64,000 nucleotides of DNA from an uncultured Bacilli bacterium (GCA_944332075.1 CALVJL010000007.1:1-64000), one strand, 5' to 3'. Positions 40,733 through 50,797 are shown, counted from the stretch's first letter. Numbers and translations are program-made. The notes: generated from the letters alone by a model not told the origin.

Positions 40733-40873
40733 TTACTTATCCCAAACATTTAAAATATCATCAAATGAGAAGGCTTTGTCACCGGCAACTGAATCACCAA
40801 CAGATGCAGCGATAACATCATCTAATTCGATATTTTCAATTTCAATAATTGGTTCAACATATATTTTTTTCAT
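40733..40873 (-). CDS. 46-residue acidic peptide, copy A
   Basis: A complete small gene with AAAGGAG site, 18 bases after the stop of the exported protein gene. The product starts MKKIYVEPIIEIENIELDDV, has GDKAFSFDDILN near the end, and no membrane span. It is a clear paralogue of the peptide at 42836-42976: same 46-residue length and the same IENIxLDDVIA and GDxAFxFDDI blocks. Function is unknown; the leader-like N-terminus and variable middle would also suit a modified-peptide precursor or a small partner of the exported protein. Confidence 0.85.
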   Translation of the reverse strand: MKKIYVEPIIEIENIELDDVIAASVGDSVAGDKAFSFDDILNVWDK

Positions 40874-40891
40874 TTTTAAATATCTCCTTTA

Positions 40892-42514
40892 TTACATTGC
40901 ATTTAAAGCATTTAAGATAGCTACGCTATTATCAGTTAATGAGCCCATTATTTCTTCATCGGCTAAATAAGCATCAACAACTGAATTAATTGAACGTCTA
41001 GCTTCTTTCATTAAATAAAGTTGCCCTTCATATTCCATATAGCAAACAGCTGCGAATGTTTGATCCATATGTTCAAGTAATCCATCAATAACTACTGCAA
41101 ATTGAGCATATTTAGCATTAGGGTCTGTTTCATCTAAGGCAACTGTTGAGTTAGGTGTTGCAACATATGCAATTTCTTTATCAGCAAATGGTTCTTGATA
41201 AACGCTAATTCCTTGTTCTTTCAAATATGCTACATAGTCAAATGCAGAACTTGTATTTGATTCATCAAATAAAGAATTTAAATTATCGTCGCCATCGATT
41301 TTAGTAGCATCAGCAAGAATTACACCATAGGAAGCTTCTTTAACAAATTTATCCATAGGAATACTAGTACCAAATCTAATTGAAGCAGAGTTGATTCTAG
41401 TACTAATTAAGCCAACGCCAAAAACAATATCATTTTCAACATATACATTATCTTTAGTATCTTTTGGAACCATTAAAGTTACTGACTGTGTACCATTTTC
41501 AAAGTTTATATTGCCATTATTTGCGCTAGCACTATATTTGTTGTTCATATCATCTATGATTGTAATAGTACCTTTACTAATATCTAATTTTAAATTATAA
41601 ATTTTTTCGTCGAGTCTAGTAAATTTAATTTTTCCACCCTTATAAATTCGTAAACTAACATCGTTATCAGAATTTTGCCATAATCTATTTTTAGTACCAT
41701 CCCCATCTTCATTTAAAATATTCCACTCGTCTGATAAATCATTCCAAAATAATTCACTAATATTGCTACCAATATCATCAATATTAACATAGTAATTTGT
41801 GTTCTCAATTTTGCTATTAGGCATCTCACTTACTGTAAAATTATTTAAAGAAATTTCTTGTTCTCTAATGTTTCTATCAACAATACCACTAGCTTTAAGT
41901 GATGTTTTAGTTGATAAAGAATTAAAGTAATCTTCACTAGATATTTCATCTACACCAGAAAGTGTAATTGATAAACTTCTAATGCCAATCTGATTCTTTT
42001 GACTTGAAAATGTGAATTGTAATTCTGTAGCACTATAAGAGCTAATATCTCCACTATCTATAACAAAGTTATCAGAGCTTAAATTTGGCTCAAATGTGTC
42101 AAAATTCAAATTGTCTACAGAATATTCTGCTGTGATTGTCTGTGGTTTAGTATCCCACTGTTTGCAAGTCAATGTAAAAGACTTTACAATGAACCCTTCT
42201 TCTTTCAAAGCAAATGTTACTGGTGATCCTTTTGTGACAGGCATATTCGTAATAGTTTGCGATTGTTTATTCGCACTATCAAAAGTAATCTCAGCACTTG
42301 GCAAATCTGCAACACCAAAATTTTCACTATTTACGACACGTTCTTTATATGAATTATCCCATGTAGAAAAGTCATCAAAACTAGTGAAATCATAAATGTA
42401 TTCTCTATTTGCTTCCGCCGCCTTCGCACTAGTTACACCATCTGCTGCAGACAAAGCAAAAATACCTCCGCCCACGAGCAAAGAAGCTGTAACTAATAAT
42501 TTTAATTTCTTCAT
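40892..42514 (-). CDS. Exported surface protein, copy A
   Basis: A 540-residue secreted protein with signal peptide (KLLVTASLLVGGGIFALSA, cleavage near AKA-AEA). The middle is beta-rich, with discoidin- or CBM-like stretches; the last 170 residues share a domain with copy B: SIRFGTSIP, ASYGVILAD, YAQFAVVIDGLLEHMDQTF and AAVCYMEYEGQLY. There is no LPxTG anchor and no catalytic motif. It is followed at once by a 46-residue peptide gene, as is copy B. Possibly an adhesin or a substrate-binding protein. Confidence 0.75.
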   Translation of the reverse strand: MKKLKLLVTASLLVGGGIFALSAADGVTSAKAAEANREYIYDFTSFDDFSTWDNSYKERVVNSENFGVADLPSAEITFDSANKQSQTITNMPVTKGSPVTFALKEEGFIVKSFTLTCKQWDTKPQTITAEYSVDNLNFDTFEPNLSSDNFVIDSGDISSYSATELQFTFSSQKNQIGIRSLSITLSGVDEISSEDYFNSLSTKTSLKASGIVDRNIREQEISLNNFTVSEMPNSKIENTNYYVNIDDIGSNISELFWNDLSDEWNILNEDGDGTKNRLWQNSDNDVSLRIYKGGKIKFTRLDEKIYNLKLDISKGTITIIDDMNNKYSASANNGNINFENGTQSVTLMVPKDTKDNVYVENDIVFGVGLISTRINSASIRFGTSIPMDKFVKEASYGVILADATKIDGDDNLNSLFDESNTSSAFDYVAYLKEQGISVYQEPFADKEIAYVATPNSTVALDETDPNAKYAQFAVVIDGLLEHMDQTFAAVCYMEYEGQLYLMKEARRSINSVVDAYLADEEIMGSLTDNSVAILNALNAM

Positions 42515-42835
42515 TTGTTTGCCCCCCTATAAATAAATTAAAATATTGTTTACATGAAAAATGTTATCACTTAAAAATATAAAAAAACATAAGATATATA
42601 AATAAAATGTTTATAACGCAAAAAAGATTAAGTTATACAAGATTTATTCTAAAAACCGCAAATATATTTAGAAAAACATATAGAAATATAACTTAATCTA
42701 ATATTTTTACAATCACTATCTATAAAATAGTGAATAAATTTCTATAAACCTTCCAGGAATATATAATAAGGGGCAAACAATATTATTAAATTCGAAGGAA
42801 GGTAATCTAACATCAAATATGATGAAAGATTTTGA
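42515..42835. other. Intergenic region between the two exported-protein cassettes
   Basis: No gene is seen. It is very AT-rich, holds the upstream region of copy A, and a distant ACCTTCC/GGAAGGT inverted pair (42748-42754 and 42797-42803). No clear T-run terminator for the copy B cassette was found, so read-through into copy A is possible. Confidence 0.4.
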
Positions 42836-42976
42836 TTAATATACATCGTTGAAAATATCATCGAAGGTGAAAGCATTATCACCAACAAAATCATCGCCAA
42901 ATTTTGAAACAGCAATAACATCATCTAATCTGATATTTTCGATTAAAATTTCAGGTTTAATATACTCCTTTTTCAT
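42836..42976 (-). CDS. 46-residue acidic peptide, copy B
   Basis: Paralogue of the peptide at 40733-40873. It starts MKKEYIKPEILIENIRLDDV and ends GDNAFTFDDIFNDVY. The only length change is a one-residue insertion balanced at the C-terminus. A GAGGAG-type site precedes the ATG, and it follows the copy B exported protein by 22 bases. Longer in-frame upstream starts run into the preceding gene and lack a site. Confidence 0.85.
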   Translation of the reverse strand: MKKEYIKPEILIENIRLDDVIAVSKFGDDFVGDNAFTFDDIFNDVY

Positions 42977-42998
42977 TTTATTAATCTCCTCTAAATAA

Positions 42999-44732
42999 CT
43001 AAGCATTATAATTAAGAATTGCATTTAAGATATCTTTATAATCTTCAGATAAGGTTCCTTCTTCGATATTATTAAGATATTCATTGGACAATGTTTTCAC
43101 TGAATATGTAACTTCGTTCATAACGTATAAATTATCATTTGTTTCCATATAACAAGCTGCTGTAATTTCTTCACCTATATGCTCCAACATATCTTTAATA
43201 ACAATTGCATATTGGAAATAAGGAGCTGTTTCTGGATTTTTTGATTCTTCAACAGCACCCGTATCAGTGTCAACCATTGCAATGTTCGAAGCTTGAGCAG
43301 AATGAAGAGTTTTGTTATTAATTAGTAAATTTTCAACAGAAGTTTCATTTTCAGCAAGTGTGTTAATATCTTCACCATTCAATCCAAAGATAACACCATA
43401 AGTAGCCTTTTCATCATACAATTTTGAACTTAATGCAGTACCAAATCTAATTGATGAATTTGTTACTTCTAAAACATTATCAATATATTCTATTGAGAAT
43501 GAATTATTGATAGTAGTATTTGTATCACTAGAATTATAAATTGTAAAACTATGATTATTATCTGAAAATGAATAGGTTCCGTTTAGATGACTTACAATAT
43601 CTCCTTTTTCATCACGTATTTCGATTTTAGATAAATTAGAAATATCTTTGAATGAAATAGAATTAATTATTCCATCATACGACATCGTAAGTGAGGAATG
43701 ATTTCCTTTATTAGTAAATAACTTTAAATCACCATTAGATATTTGTGGATAAGTGCCTGATCCATTATGCTTTGCATCATAAGACCATTTAGAATCGAAT
43801 CCTATTGTAGAAAGTTTGTTTTTATTAGGATTAAATGTAAAGCTACTTGTTAGATTTTTAGTAATAATAGATTTTGTTTCTGACACATTAGCAATCAAAC
43901 TTTTTTTAGTTGTTTGCAAAGCAAATTGCTCTCCAATCGAAAGATCTGAGATTAAAATATATTTAGCATATAATACCAAATCTTCAGTTACTAGAGTATT
44001 AACATCGAAAGGAGTAGTGAATTCACTATCAATATACCATCCTTCAAAAACAAAGCCTTCTTTTATAGGATTTTCATCTTTTAAATCTACGAGTTTTCCT
44101 TCGTCAACTTCAATGGTATTAATTATCTCATCTCCGTCCATCAATGTAACTGAATATTTATTATTTTCAATAATTTTAAACAAATCAAATGATTCTTGCG
44201 TTCCCTTATAACAAGCAAATCTTTCTTGACCACTACTTTTATTATATTCTAAAAATCTATCTTTTCCATTGCTATCTTTTTCTATATTTTGAAAATGAAA
44301 TGAGCCATCTTTTAAAATAGGTGTCCAATAAATATTTCCATCATTTTTCAAATATACATTATTGCTACTTCCATGGTATTCGACATATTGTTCACCAATT
44401 TGCAAAGTATAATAACCGTTAGAGCTATCCTTTTTTATATTAATTATTTCAGCACCATTTAATTCTGTAGTTCTTTGAAAAATATTTTCTCCAAAACTAC
44501 CTAAAAAATTACCCGACTTGATTGAACTTGTATTTTCATCAAAATTAACATCGTAGCCAAAAATATAATTTCCATCGGATAATGCTTCAACACTATCAAT
44601 CTTTTCATATTGGCAGTTAGTTAAATCAATATCCGCCGCATTGGCCTTTATTATGTTATTAGAAGAGGAAGCTAATAGACCCCCCCCCACAAGCAACGCA
44701 GCACTTGTGATTAACAATTTAATTTTTTTCAT
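42999..44732 (-). CDS. Exported surface protein with InlB B-repeat, copy B
   Basis: A 577-residue secreted protein: signal peptide (LLITSAALLVGGGLLASS), an N-terminal beta-rich domain, one InlB B-repeat/Flg_new-type repeat (EGFVFEGWYIDSEFTTPFD), and the same C-terminal domain as copy A (SSIRFGTALS, ATYGVIFGL, YFQYAIVIKDMLEHIGEEI, AACYMETNDNLY). There is no wall anchor. The three Gly codons of the signal peptide lie in a run of nine G (44690-44698), which could slip and switch the gene off and on. The function is probably adhesion or surface binding. Confidence 0.8.
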   Translation of the reverse strand: MKKIKLLITSAALLVGGGLLASSSNNIIKANAADIDLTNCQYEKIDSVEALSDGNYIFGYDVNFDENTSSIKSGNFLGSFGENIFQRTTELNGAEIINIKKDSSNGYYTLQIGEQYVEYHGSSNNVYLKNDGNIYWTPILKDGSFHFQNIEKDSNGKDRFLEYNKSSGQERFACYKGTQESFDLFKIIENNKYSVTLMDGDEIINTIEVDEGKLVDLKDENPIKEGFVFEGWYIDSEFTTPFDVNTLVTEDLVLYAKYILISDLSIGEQFALQTTKKSLIANVSETKSIITKNLTSSFTFNPNKNKLSTIGFDSKWSYDAKHNGSGTYPQISNGDLKLFTNKGNHSSLTMSYDGIINSISFKDISNLSKIEIRDEKGDIVSHLNGTYSFSDNNHSFTIYNSSDTNTTINNSFSIEYIDNVLEVTNSSIRFGTALSSKLYDEKATYGVIFGLNGEDINTLAENETSVENLLINNKTLHSAQASNIAMVDTDTGAVEESKNPETAPYFQYAIVIKDMLEHIGEEITAACYMETNDNLYVMNEVTYSVKTLSNEYLNNIEEGTLSEDYKDILNAILNYNA

Positions 44733-44943
44733 GTTCTTCCCCCTAAAAATTAATTTGTTCTTATACGATATTAGTCTAATACTTTATTTAGGAAAATCCC
44801 ATATCTAAAGGTAAAAAGAACGTAAAGATAGCACCTTATTTAATACATTAAATAAAAATTCATATGGTTATTAGAATTTTTTATATAAATTTTGCTTTTA
44901 TCCATAAAAGTGCTTATATAAGCGAATAGTTTTATAATTTTAT

Positions 44944-46089
44944 TTAATTTAGCAAAAATAGAAAATTATTTATCAATTTTTTTATTATAAAAATTATTCT
45001 TTCCAAACCATTAAATTTATAAAAATAAAGATAGCCATTACCATGCGATAAGGCTTGTGAAATTAAATAATAAGATAAAATCTCTTCTTTATTCTCATTA
45101 AAATACTTATCTAAATAATTATTAACTAAAGTGAAATAAGTTTGAGGTTTATCATTCTCTAAAATATTTAACCCGAAATAATTTTTTAAAAACACCTCTT
45201 GGAATTTTTCTTTCTTTAATCCTTTAATGCATAATTCATTATAAAGTTCATAGGCTTCATCAATATTAAATTTTTCATGCTGAAAATATTGATATTTAAT
45301 AAAAGTATGTTCCTTAACTAATTCTCTAGCTAAATTATTTGTTAATTTATCTTCTTTCTTTAAATAAGCAAAGAAGGCTATTAATTCAAGTAATGTTTTA
45401 AACGATATTAAAATGAATTCACCTTGATTATAAGATAAAAGTTTGTCTTCGCTTTTTAAAAGATTAACGATAATATCTCTCGTCTCTAAATAATACTTAT
45501 CATTAGACTGAATATTTTTTAATAGCTGTATTTCTTGATTAAAGACATTATTTTCTTGATAAGGTAAATCTTCAACTTTAGATAATAAAGAAAATTCATC
45601 ATAGATTAACTTATCAATAACCTTTTCTTTCTCTAAGCAATCAGTAATTAATAATTGAGAATTAAAATGCGGATGAATCACTAATGATAAACATAGATAT
45701 TCATCAGTTAAATCATGGCTAAGATATTTATTGACGATTTGATGATAAGTTAAATCTTTTTCTTTTAAGTAATCTAGACGGAAATAAGGTAAATTTTCAT
45801 CAATTTGCTGAACCTTTTTAATTAGTTCATCAACTTCTAAAGAAATATCGTTTTTAACCTTGATTGAAACATGCTGCGATAACCTTTTAATCGAGAGATG
45901 TTCAATAACCATGCGCATAGCAAAAACAGTTAATTGACTCTTCTCCTTTTTTAAAAGCAGATAAGCAATCATCGCCGTCACTAAAGAATAATCAATTACA
46001 TCAAGAAACGAAGGATCATCAGAAATCAAACTTTTTTGGTATTTATAGAGTTTTTTTAATAGTTCATCCATATCTATTATCATTACCAT
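44944..46089 (-). CDS. Hypothetical helical protein
   Basis: A 381-residue protein with no recognised family. It is largely alpha-helical, Leu/Lys/Asp-rich, without signal peptide or clear membrane span (KYQKSLISDDPSFLDV, TVFAMRMVIEHLSIKRL, LVIHPHFNSQLLITDC). The start is uncertain: ATGs at 46089, 46083 and 46071 all lack a good ribosome site. It is divergent from the acyltransferase-like gene. No function is proposed. Confidence 0.6.
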   Translation of the reverse strand: MVMIIDMDELLKKLYKYQKSLISDDPSFLDVIDYSLVTAMIAYLLLKKEKSQLTVFAMRMVIEHLSIKRLSQHVSIKVKNDISLEVDELIKKVQQIDENLPYFRLDYLKEKDLTYHQIVNKYLSHDLTDEYLCLSLVIHPHFNSQLLITDCLEKEKVIDKLIYDEFSLLSKVEDLPYQENNVFNQEIQLLKNIQSNDKYYLETRDIIVNLLKSEDKLLSYNQGEFILISFKTLLELIAFFAYLKKEDKLTNNLARELVKEHTFIKYQYFQHEKFNIDEAYELYNELCIKGLKKEKFQEVFLKNYFGLNILENDKPQTYFTLVNNYLDKYFNENKEEILSYYLISQALSHGNGYLYFYKFNGLERIIFIIKKLINNFLFLLN

Positions 46090-46176
46090 GATAAATAATT
46101 GTTACAATATGTAAAAGCATATTTCTTGAATTAAATGCGCGCGTTATTTATTATGTAGTCATTAAGGTATTAAATT

Positions 46177-47007
46177 ATGGAAGAAGAATTAACAACCAAA
46201 AAGCCAAGAATTTGGGAAATTGACTTTTTAAGAGGCTTAGCTATTATCATGATGATTCTCGATCACTTTTGCTATGACTGCTTATTCTTACCAAGGCTCT
46301 TTTCCAATTTTTATCAAATAAACAACCCTTTTGTTAATTTTCTTTATAATGATATTGGTCCAATTTATTCTAGCGGTGTTAGAAACGTCTTCCACGTTAT
46401 CTTTGTCGGTATCTTTTTAATGTTAGTCGGTATCTCTTGTCACTTTTCCAAGAATAATCTAAAAAGAGGTTTACTCTTATTATTAGTCCAAGTTATCTTC
46501 GGTACCATTATGGAAGTCGTTTCCTTCTTATTAAAAGAAGACTTCAGCGTCTGGTTCGGTATTTTATACGCGATTTCCTTTTCTATCTTAGCGACTGTCT
46601 TATTTGATTTCTTATTAAAGAAAGTCAAATACAAACAGTTTATCTATCTCGGAATGGGAGTTATCTTAGTTGCTATCGGCTTAATCTTCCATCAATTCAC
46701 CCAATATCATTACGTTAGTGAAATAACCGTTTCTAATTTTTTTAAAGTCATTCTCGGCATTAATGCCTATGGCGCGGATTATTTTCCTCTCTTCCCGTTG
46801 ATGGGCTTTTGCTTTATCGGTAAATTCGTCGGAGAATTTTTCTATAATGATAGAAAGTCATTATTACCAAAGCTCGATAAAGCCTACAATAAGCCGTTTT
46901 GCTTCGTCGGCAGACATTCAATTATCTTTTATTTAGCCCATCAGGTAGTCTTAGTCTTAATTCTCGGCATCATCATGCTCAGCTTAGGTTATAAATTAGC
47001 CCTTTAG
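46177..47007 (+). CDS. DUF1624/HGSNAT-like membrane acyltransferase
   Basis: A 276-residue integral membrane protein. RIWEIDFLRGLAIIMMILDHFCYD is the typical first span of the heparan-alpha-glucosaminide N-acetyltransferase-like (DUF1624) family, with about seven spans in all and a late GRHSIIFYLAHQ motif. It may acylate a cell-envelope glycan or lipid. It is eight bases from an acyl-CoA ligase-like gene that could activate the acyl group. AAGG precedes the ATG. Confidence 0.85.
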   Translation: MEEELTTKKPRIWEIDFLRGLAIIMMILDHFCYDCLFLPRLFSNFYQINNPFVNFLYNDIGPIYSSGVRNVFHVIFVGIFLMLVGISCHFSKNNLKRGLLLLLVQVIFGTIMEVVSFLLKEDFSVWFGILYAISFSILATVLFDFLLKKVKYKQFIYLGMGVILVAIGLIFHQFTQYHYVSEITVSNFFKVILGINAYGADYFPLFPLMGFCFIGKFVGEFFYNDRKSLLPKLDKAYNKPFCFVGRHSIIFYLAHQVVLVLILGIIMLSLGYKLAL

Positions 47008-47015
47008 GAGGTCAA

Positions 47016-48605
47016 ATGGATTTATCTCAAACGCTTTTTGAAAACTTTTATCAGATTAATAAATTACATCCAACATTTAAAGCGATTAATTATTTAGGTA
47101 AGAAGATTTCTTATCAAGAACTCTTTGCTTTTGTTAACAACATCGCACATTTTTTTAAGTCTTTAGATTTAAAAAAAGATGATTTTATCACCTTAGTCGC
47201 TCCAAATATTCCGGAGGCCTTCTACTGCTTTTTAGCCGGAGAGAAACTCGGATTAAAGGTACATCTCCTCCATCCTCTTGCCGGCAAAAATCTCGTTGAG
47301 GAAGAAATTAAAGATAAGCATTCTCGATTATTTATCACCGCGGATATCTTTTCTAAAAAATATGAAGACATTATCAAAGTAACTCCGACTTTACTTTTAT
47401 CACCGGTTGATTCTTTATCATTTATCAAAAAGACTGCTTTTAAATTAGCTAACTTAAAAAACTATACTTCAGAGAAATGCTACCATTATCATAAGATTCC
47501 GCATTTTAATAAAGAAATTAACACTGAACATTTTAATAATAAAAAAGGCTGCGTTTATCTTTCTTCAGGAGGAACGACAGGTAAGAGCAAAACCATTGAA
47601 TTATCTGACTATGCAATTCTTGCTTTGTTAAGTCAAACCTATCATATTCTTGATAAAAAGATTATCGATAACCATTATATGTTATCAGTTTTGCCAATGT
47701 TCCACGGCTTTGGTTTAGTCATGGGAATTTTAACTCCGTTATTCTTTAATGCAAAAATTACCATGCTTCCAAACTTCCATACTAAGCCGGTAATTAAGTT
47801 AATTAAGAAAAACGAAATTAATGCAATGATCGGTGTTCCGTTAATTTATGAAGCTTTATTAAGAAATCCGAAATTTAATGGACCTTTATTAAAAAATCTT
47901 TATGTTTCCTTTGTCGGAGGCGATTTTATTTCTCCGTCTTTACTTTCGCGGTTTAACACTCGCATGGCAGAGAATAACTCTTCTTGCTTACTTTTAGAAG
48001 GATATGGCTTAACGGAAACCGTCACGGTCTGCAACGTTAATACCATTGATGAAAACCGGGAGAAATCAGTTGGTAAACCTTTACCTAACGTTGAAAACTT
48101 TATTATTGATGAAGAGAATAATATTTTACCTCCAGAAGCTATTGGAGAAATTGTTGTCACCGGAGAAACTTTAATGAATGGCTACTATGAAGGCGATAGC
48201 CCATTTATTGAAATTAACGATAAAAAAGGTGTGAGAACTGGTGATTTAGGTTATCTAGACAAAGACGGCTATCTCTATTTCGTTTCCCGTAAGAAAAACG
48301 TTATTTCTTATAAAGGCTTTAATATCTATCCATTAGGTATTGAAAAGAAAATATCATTGCTTCCTTATATTAAAGAAGTTTCTTACTTCCAGTTAAATGA
48401 TAAAATCATCATCTACTTATCTTTAAAAGAAAATAAAGATCATGAAGAAGTAAAAAAAGAAATAAATAAGCTTATTGAAGATAACTTTGCTTCGTATTGT
48501 TTACCAAATGAAATCTGCTTCTTAGAATCTCTTCCGTACACGAATGTCGGTAAGATTGATGTAAAAGAATTAAAAAGAATTCATGAAGAAAAAGCTGCTA
48601 ATTAA
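47016..48605 (+). CDS. AMP-forming acyl-CoA/acyl-acid ligase
   Basis: A 529-residue adenylate-forming enzyme. YLSSGGTTGKSKTIE is the P-loop-like AMP-binding motif, GYGLTETVT the A5 motif, and RTGDLGYLDKDGYLYFVSRKKN the A7/A8 hinge; the C-terminal lysine is in NVGKIDVKEL. It activates a carboxylic acid with ATP. It is preceded by AGGAGG and co-transcribed with the acyltransferase-like gene, so together they may modify a cell-surface component. The substrate is unknown. Confidence 0.92.
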   Translation: MDLSQTLFENFYQINKLHPTFKAINYLGKKISYQELFAFVNNIAHFFKSLDLKKDDFITLVAPNIPEAFYCFLAGEKLGLKVHLLHPLAGKNLVEEEIKDKHSRLFITADIFSKKYEDIIKVTPTLLLSPVDSLSFIKKTAFKLANLKNYTSEKCYHYHKIPHFNKEINTEHFNNKKGCVYLSSGGTTGKSKTIELSDYAILALLSQTYHILDKKIIDNHYMLSVLPMFHGFGLVMGILTPLFFNAKITMLPNFHTKPVIKLIKKNEINAMIGVPLIYEALLRNPKFNGPLLKNLYVSFVGGDFISPSLLSRFNTRMAENNSSCLLLEGYGLTETVTVCNVNTIDENREKSVGKPLPNVENFIIDEENNILPPEAIGEIVVTGETLMNGYYEGDSPFIEINDKKGVRTGDLGYLDKDGYLYFVSRKKNVISYKGFNIYPLGIEKKISLLPYIKEVSYFQLNDKIIIYLSLKENKDHEEVKKEINKLIEDNFASYCLPNEICFLESLPYTNVGKIDVKELKRIHEEKAAN

Positions 48606-48618
48606 AGCAGCTTTTTAT
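48589..48618 (+). terminator. Terminator after the acyl ligase gene
   Basis: AAAGCTGCT and AGCAGCTTT pair around a six-base loop, followed by T. It overlaps the stop and converges with the histidine kinase gene. Confidence 0.88.
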
Positions 48619-49955
48619 ATTGTAAATAACAAATTAATTCTAAAAATATTATTCTCCGCGTCAATTTCCATTGAGCCATCATACTTCGCGCAGATCATTT
48701 TAACTGATTGAAGACCAAATCCGTGATAAGCTGAATCACCTTTACTAGTTTTTGGTAACCCGTTAACCATCTTTATTTCGCCTGAGAAAGAGTTCTTTGA
48801 AGATATTGAAACTAAATTACCAATTGCTTTAATCTTTAAAATAATTATTCTCTTATCTTCTTCAAGTTCCTTAACCGCGTCAATTGCATTATCAATGATA
48901 TTGCCAAATAAAGAATAGATATCCTCTTCTTCCATGAATGAAATAAGCTGACCATCCGCGACGCAGGAAAACTTAATATTATATTTATTACAAATCAAAG
49001 ATTTTTCACCGAGAATAATATTTAACGTCTTATTGGAAGTCTTAATCGCCGAATCATAAATATCGATATAACTATTAATATTTTTAATAACATTCTCATC
49101 GATATGATTGTATCTCCCCATATCGCGGATTTGATGACGGAAATCATGGCATTTAACGTTAATCATATCAATCGTTTGCTTACTTAACTGATATTGCTCT
49201 TTTTCACCTTTTCTAATTGCCTGAATAATTTCATATTTTCGGTTAAGGTTATTACGGTAATAAACTTCAAAAATAAACATAATACCGAAGGCGCAGCAGA
49301 TGAAATTAATCATGGAAACTAAGCCGATATAAATTCTTTCAAAGTGAATTGATGAATAATAGCTGACCACGGAATTAATTACGACATTAATTAAAATATA
49401 GAAAATACCGATAATAACTAAACTATAACGCGTCTCTTCATGGAAACTTTCACCTTTAACAATTCTCCGAGCAAACAATAAAAAGATAATCCAGTAGACA
49501 TTAATAAATGAAGCTATCCAAAGTGTTAAATCGACAGAGTTAGCAAAAAGTTTCAGCTTATCATAATCATAAAGTCCACCTAAAGCTGAATCGTTAGCCA
49601 CGATAAAGCAATGAAGCATCATATAAAGTTCATACGCGGCATGTTCAGCGGTATACGCGCAGATAAGCGAAAAAAGGATCATTCTCCAATTTTCTTTAAA
49701 AAGCCATAACGCCATCACAAAAGTAAAGGCGAACATAATTAAAAACATCGCCATTGAATAAAAGGCATTGCCGGTTGGAATAGGAAAAGCTAATGCAAAA
49801 AGAAAACAAGCTAAAATAGCAATGATAAGTTTAATAACAAATTTATCTTTTCTTTTAAACTTATAGCAAAACATGCCTTCGGCAACGAGTAATGTCGCCA
49901 TAAAAATTAAGCGATAAAAGAATAAACTATTAATCGGATACAATAATTTTAACAT
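48615..49955 (-). CDS. GHKL sensor histidine kinase (AgrC-like)
   Basis: A 446-residue sensor kinase with about seven membrane spans (residues 1-235) and a cytoplasmic kinase: CHDFRHQIRDM contains the phospho-accepting His, NIIDNAIDAVKELEED is the N-box, and YHGFGLQSVKMICAKYDG the G-box. This is the peptide-sensing AgrC/ComD class by shape. It overlaps the response-regulator gene by seven bases. No signal-peptide gene is seen beside it, so the ligand is unknown. Confidence 0.92.
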   Translation of the reverse strand: MLKLLYPINSLFFYRLIFMATLLVAEGMFCYKFKRKDKFVIKLIIAILACFLFALAFPIPTGNAFYSMAMFLIMFAFTFVMALWLFKENWRMILFSLICAYTAEHAAYELYMMLHCFIVANDSALGGLYDYDKLKLFANSVDLTLWIASFINVYWIIFLLFARRIVKGESFHEETRYSLVIIGIFYILINVVINSVVSYYSSIHFERIYIGLVSMINFICCAFGIMFIFEVYYRNNLNRKYEIIQAIRKGEKEQYQLSKQTIDMINVKCHDFRHQIRDMGRYNHIDENVIKNINSYIDIYDSAIKTSNKTLNIILGEKSLICNKYNIKFSCVADGQLISFMEEEDIYSLFGNIIDNAIDAVKELEEDKRIIILKIKAIGNLVSISSKNSFSGEIKMVNGLPKTSKGDSAYHGFGLQSVKMICAKYDGSMEIDAENNIFRINLLFTI

Positions 49956-50659
49956 TTTCCTAAATATGCGCTGAGCTCCTTCATAAATTCTTTTTTACGC
50001 GGATGAGAAATTAATAACTTATGTCCCTTGACCGTGACATCATAGCCATCTACTCTCTCAACATAATCGAGATTAACTAAAAAGCAAGAATTGCATAAAG
50101 CAAAATTAAAGCTTTTTAATTCTTTTTCAACAGCTTTTAACGAACCATATGTCTTAAAATCACCAACCGATGTATGATAAATCATCTGATGACCAGAGAT
50201 TTCTACATAATAGATATCTTTAATCTTGACCACTGCCTTCATCCCATCATTTTGAAGGAGAATTCTCTCCGATTTTTGGGAATTAATTTTTGAAACAATC
50301 GCCATAATCTGCGATGAAAAATCAAAATAGGAATAAGGCTTAACGATATAATTAAAAGCATTAACCTTATATCCTTCAATAGCATACTGAGCTAAATTGG
50401 TTGTAAAAACCAAAACGACATCTTCATCAATTTTTCGAAGCTTTTTTGACACCTCAATTCCGTTATCTTTACTGCTTAAATCAATATCCATTAAGACTAA
50501 ATCAAACACTCCGTATTGAAAAGAAAAAAGAAATTGATCACCGTTTAAAAAGAATGACAAAGCAAACTTTTCTCCGCTTTCTTCACTGAGCCTTTCAAAA
50601 AAAGTTTTCGCCTTTTCTTGATCTTGAATATCATCTTCTACAATTGCAATTTTAATCAT
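49949..50659 (-). CDS. LytTR response regulator (AgrA-like)
   Basis: A 236-residue regulator. The receiver domain has IAIVEDD, VLMDIDLSSKDNG (phospho-Asp) and TTNLAQYAIEGYKVNAFNYIVKP (Thr and Lys of the switch); residues 135-236 are a LytTR DNA-binding domain (DIYYVEISGHQMIYHT, FALCNSCFLVNLDYVERV). It is the partner of the downstream GHKL kinase. Targets would have paired LytTR sites, not identified here. Confidence 0.95.
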   Translation of the reverse strand: MIKIAIVEDDIQDQEKAKTFFERLSEESGEKFALSFFLNGDQFLFSFQYGVFDLVLMDIDLSSKDNGIEVSKKLRKIDEDVVLVFTTNLAQYAIEGYKVNAFNYIVKPYSYFDFSSQIMAIVSKINSQKSERILLQNDGMKAVVKIKDIYYVEISGHQMIYHTSVGDFKTYGSLKAVEKELKSFNFALCNSCFLVNLDYVERVDGYDVTVKGHKLLISHPRKKEFMKELSAYLGKC

Positions 50660-50730
50660 ATATAAAAACCTATAATAAGCATTAAATATATCATATATTA
50701 TAATATCAATTTATCTTTCTCCTGTCAAAA

Positions 50731-50758
50731 GCAGGCCTCACGCTAAAGTGAAGCCTGC
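50731..50758 (-). terminator. Terminator after the GH3 operon
   Basis: On the minus strand GCAGGCTTCAC and GTGAGGCCTGC form an eleven-pair stem (one G-U) with a six-base loop and a short TTTT. Confidence 0.85.
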
Positions 50759-50797
50759 AAGGAGAAATATAATTTATTTAGAGGATGTAACCTTTCC

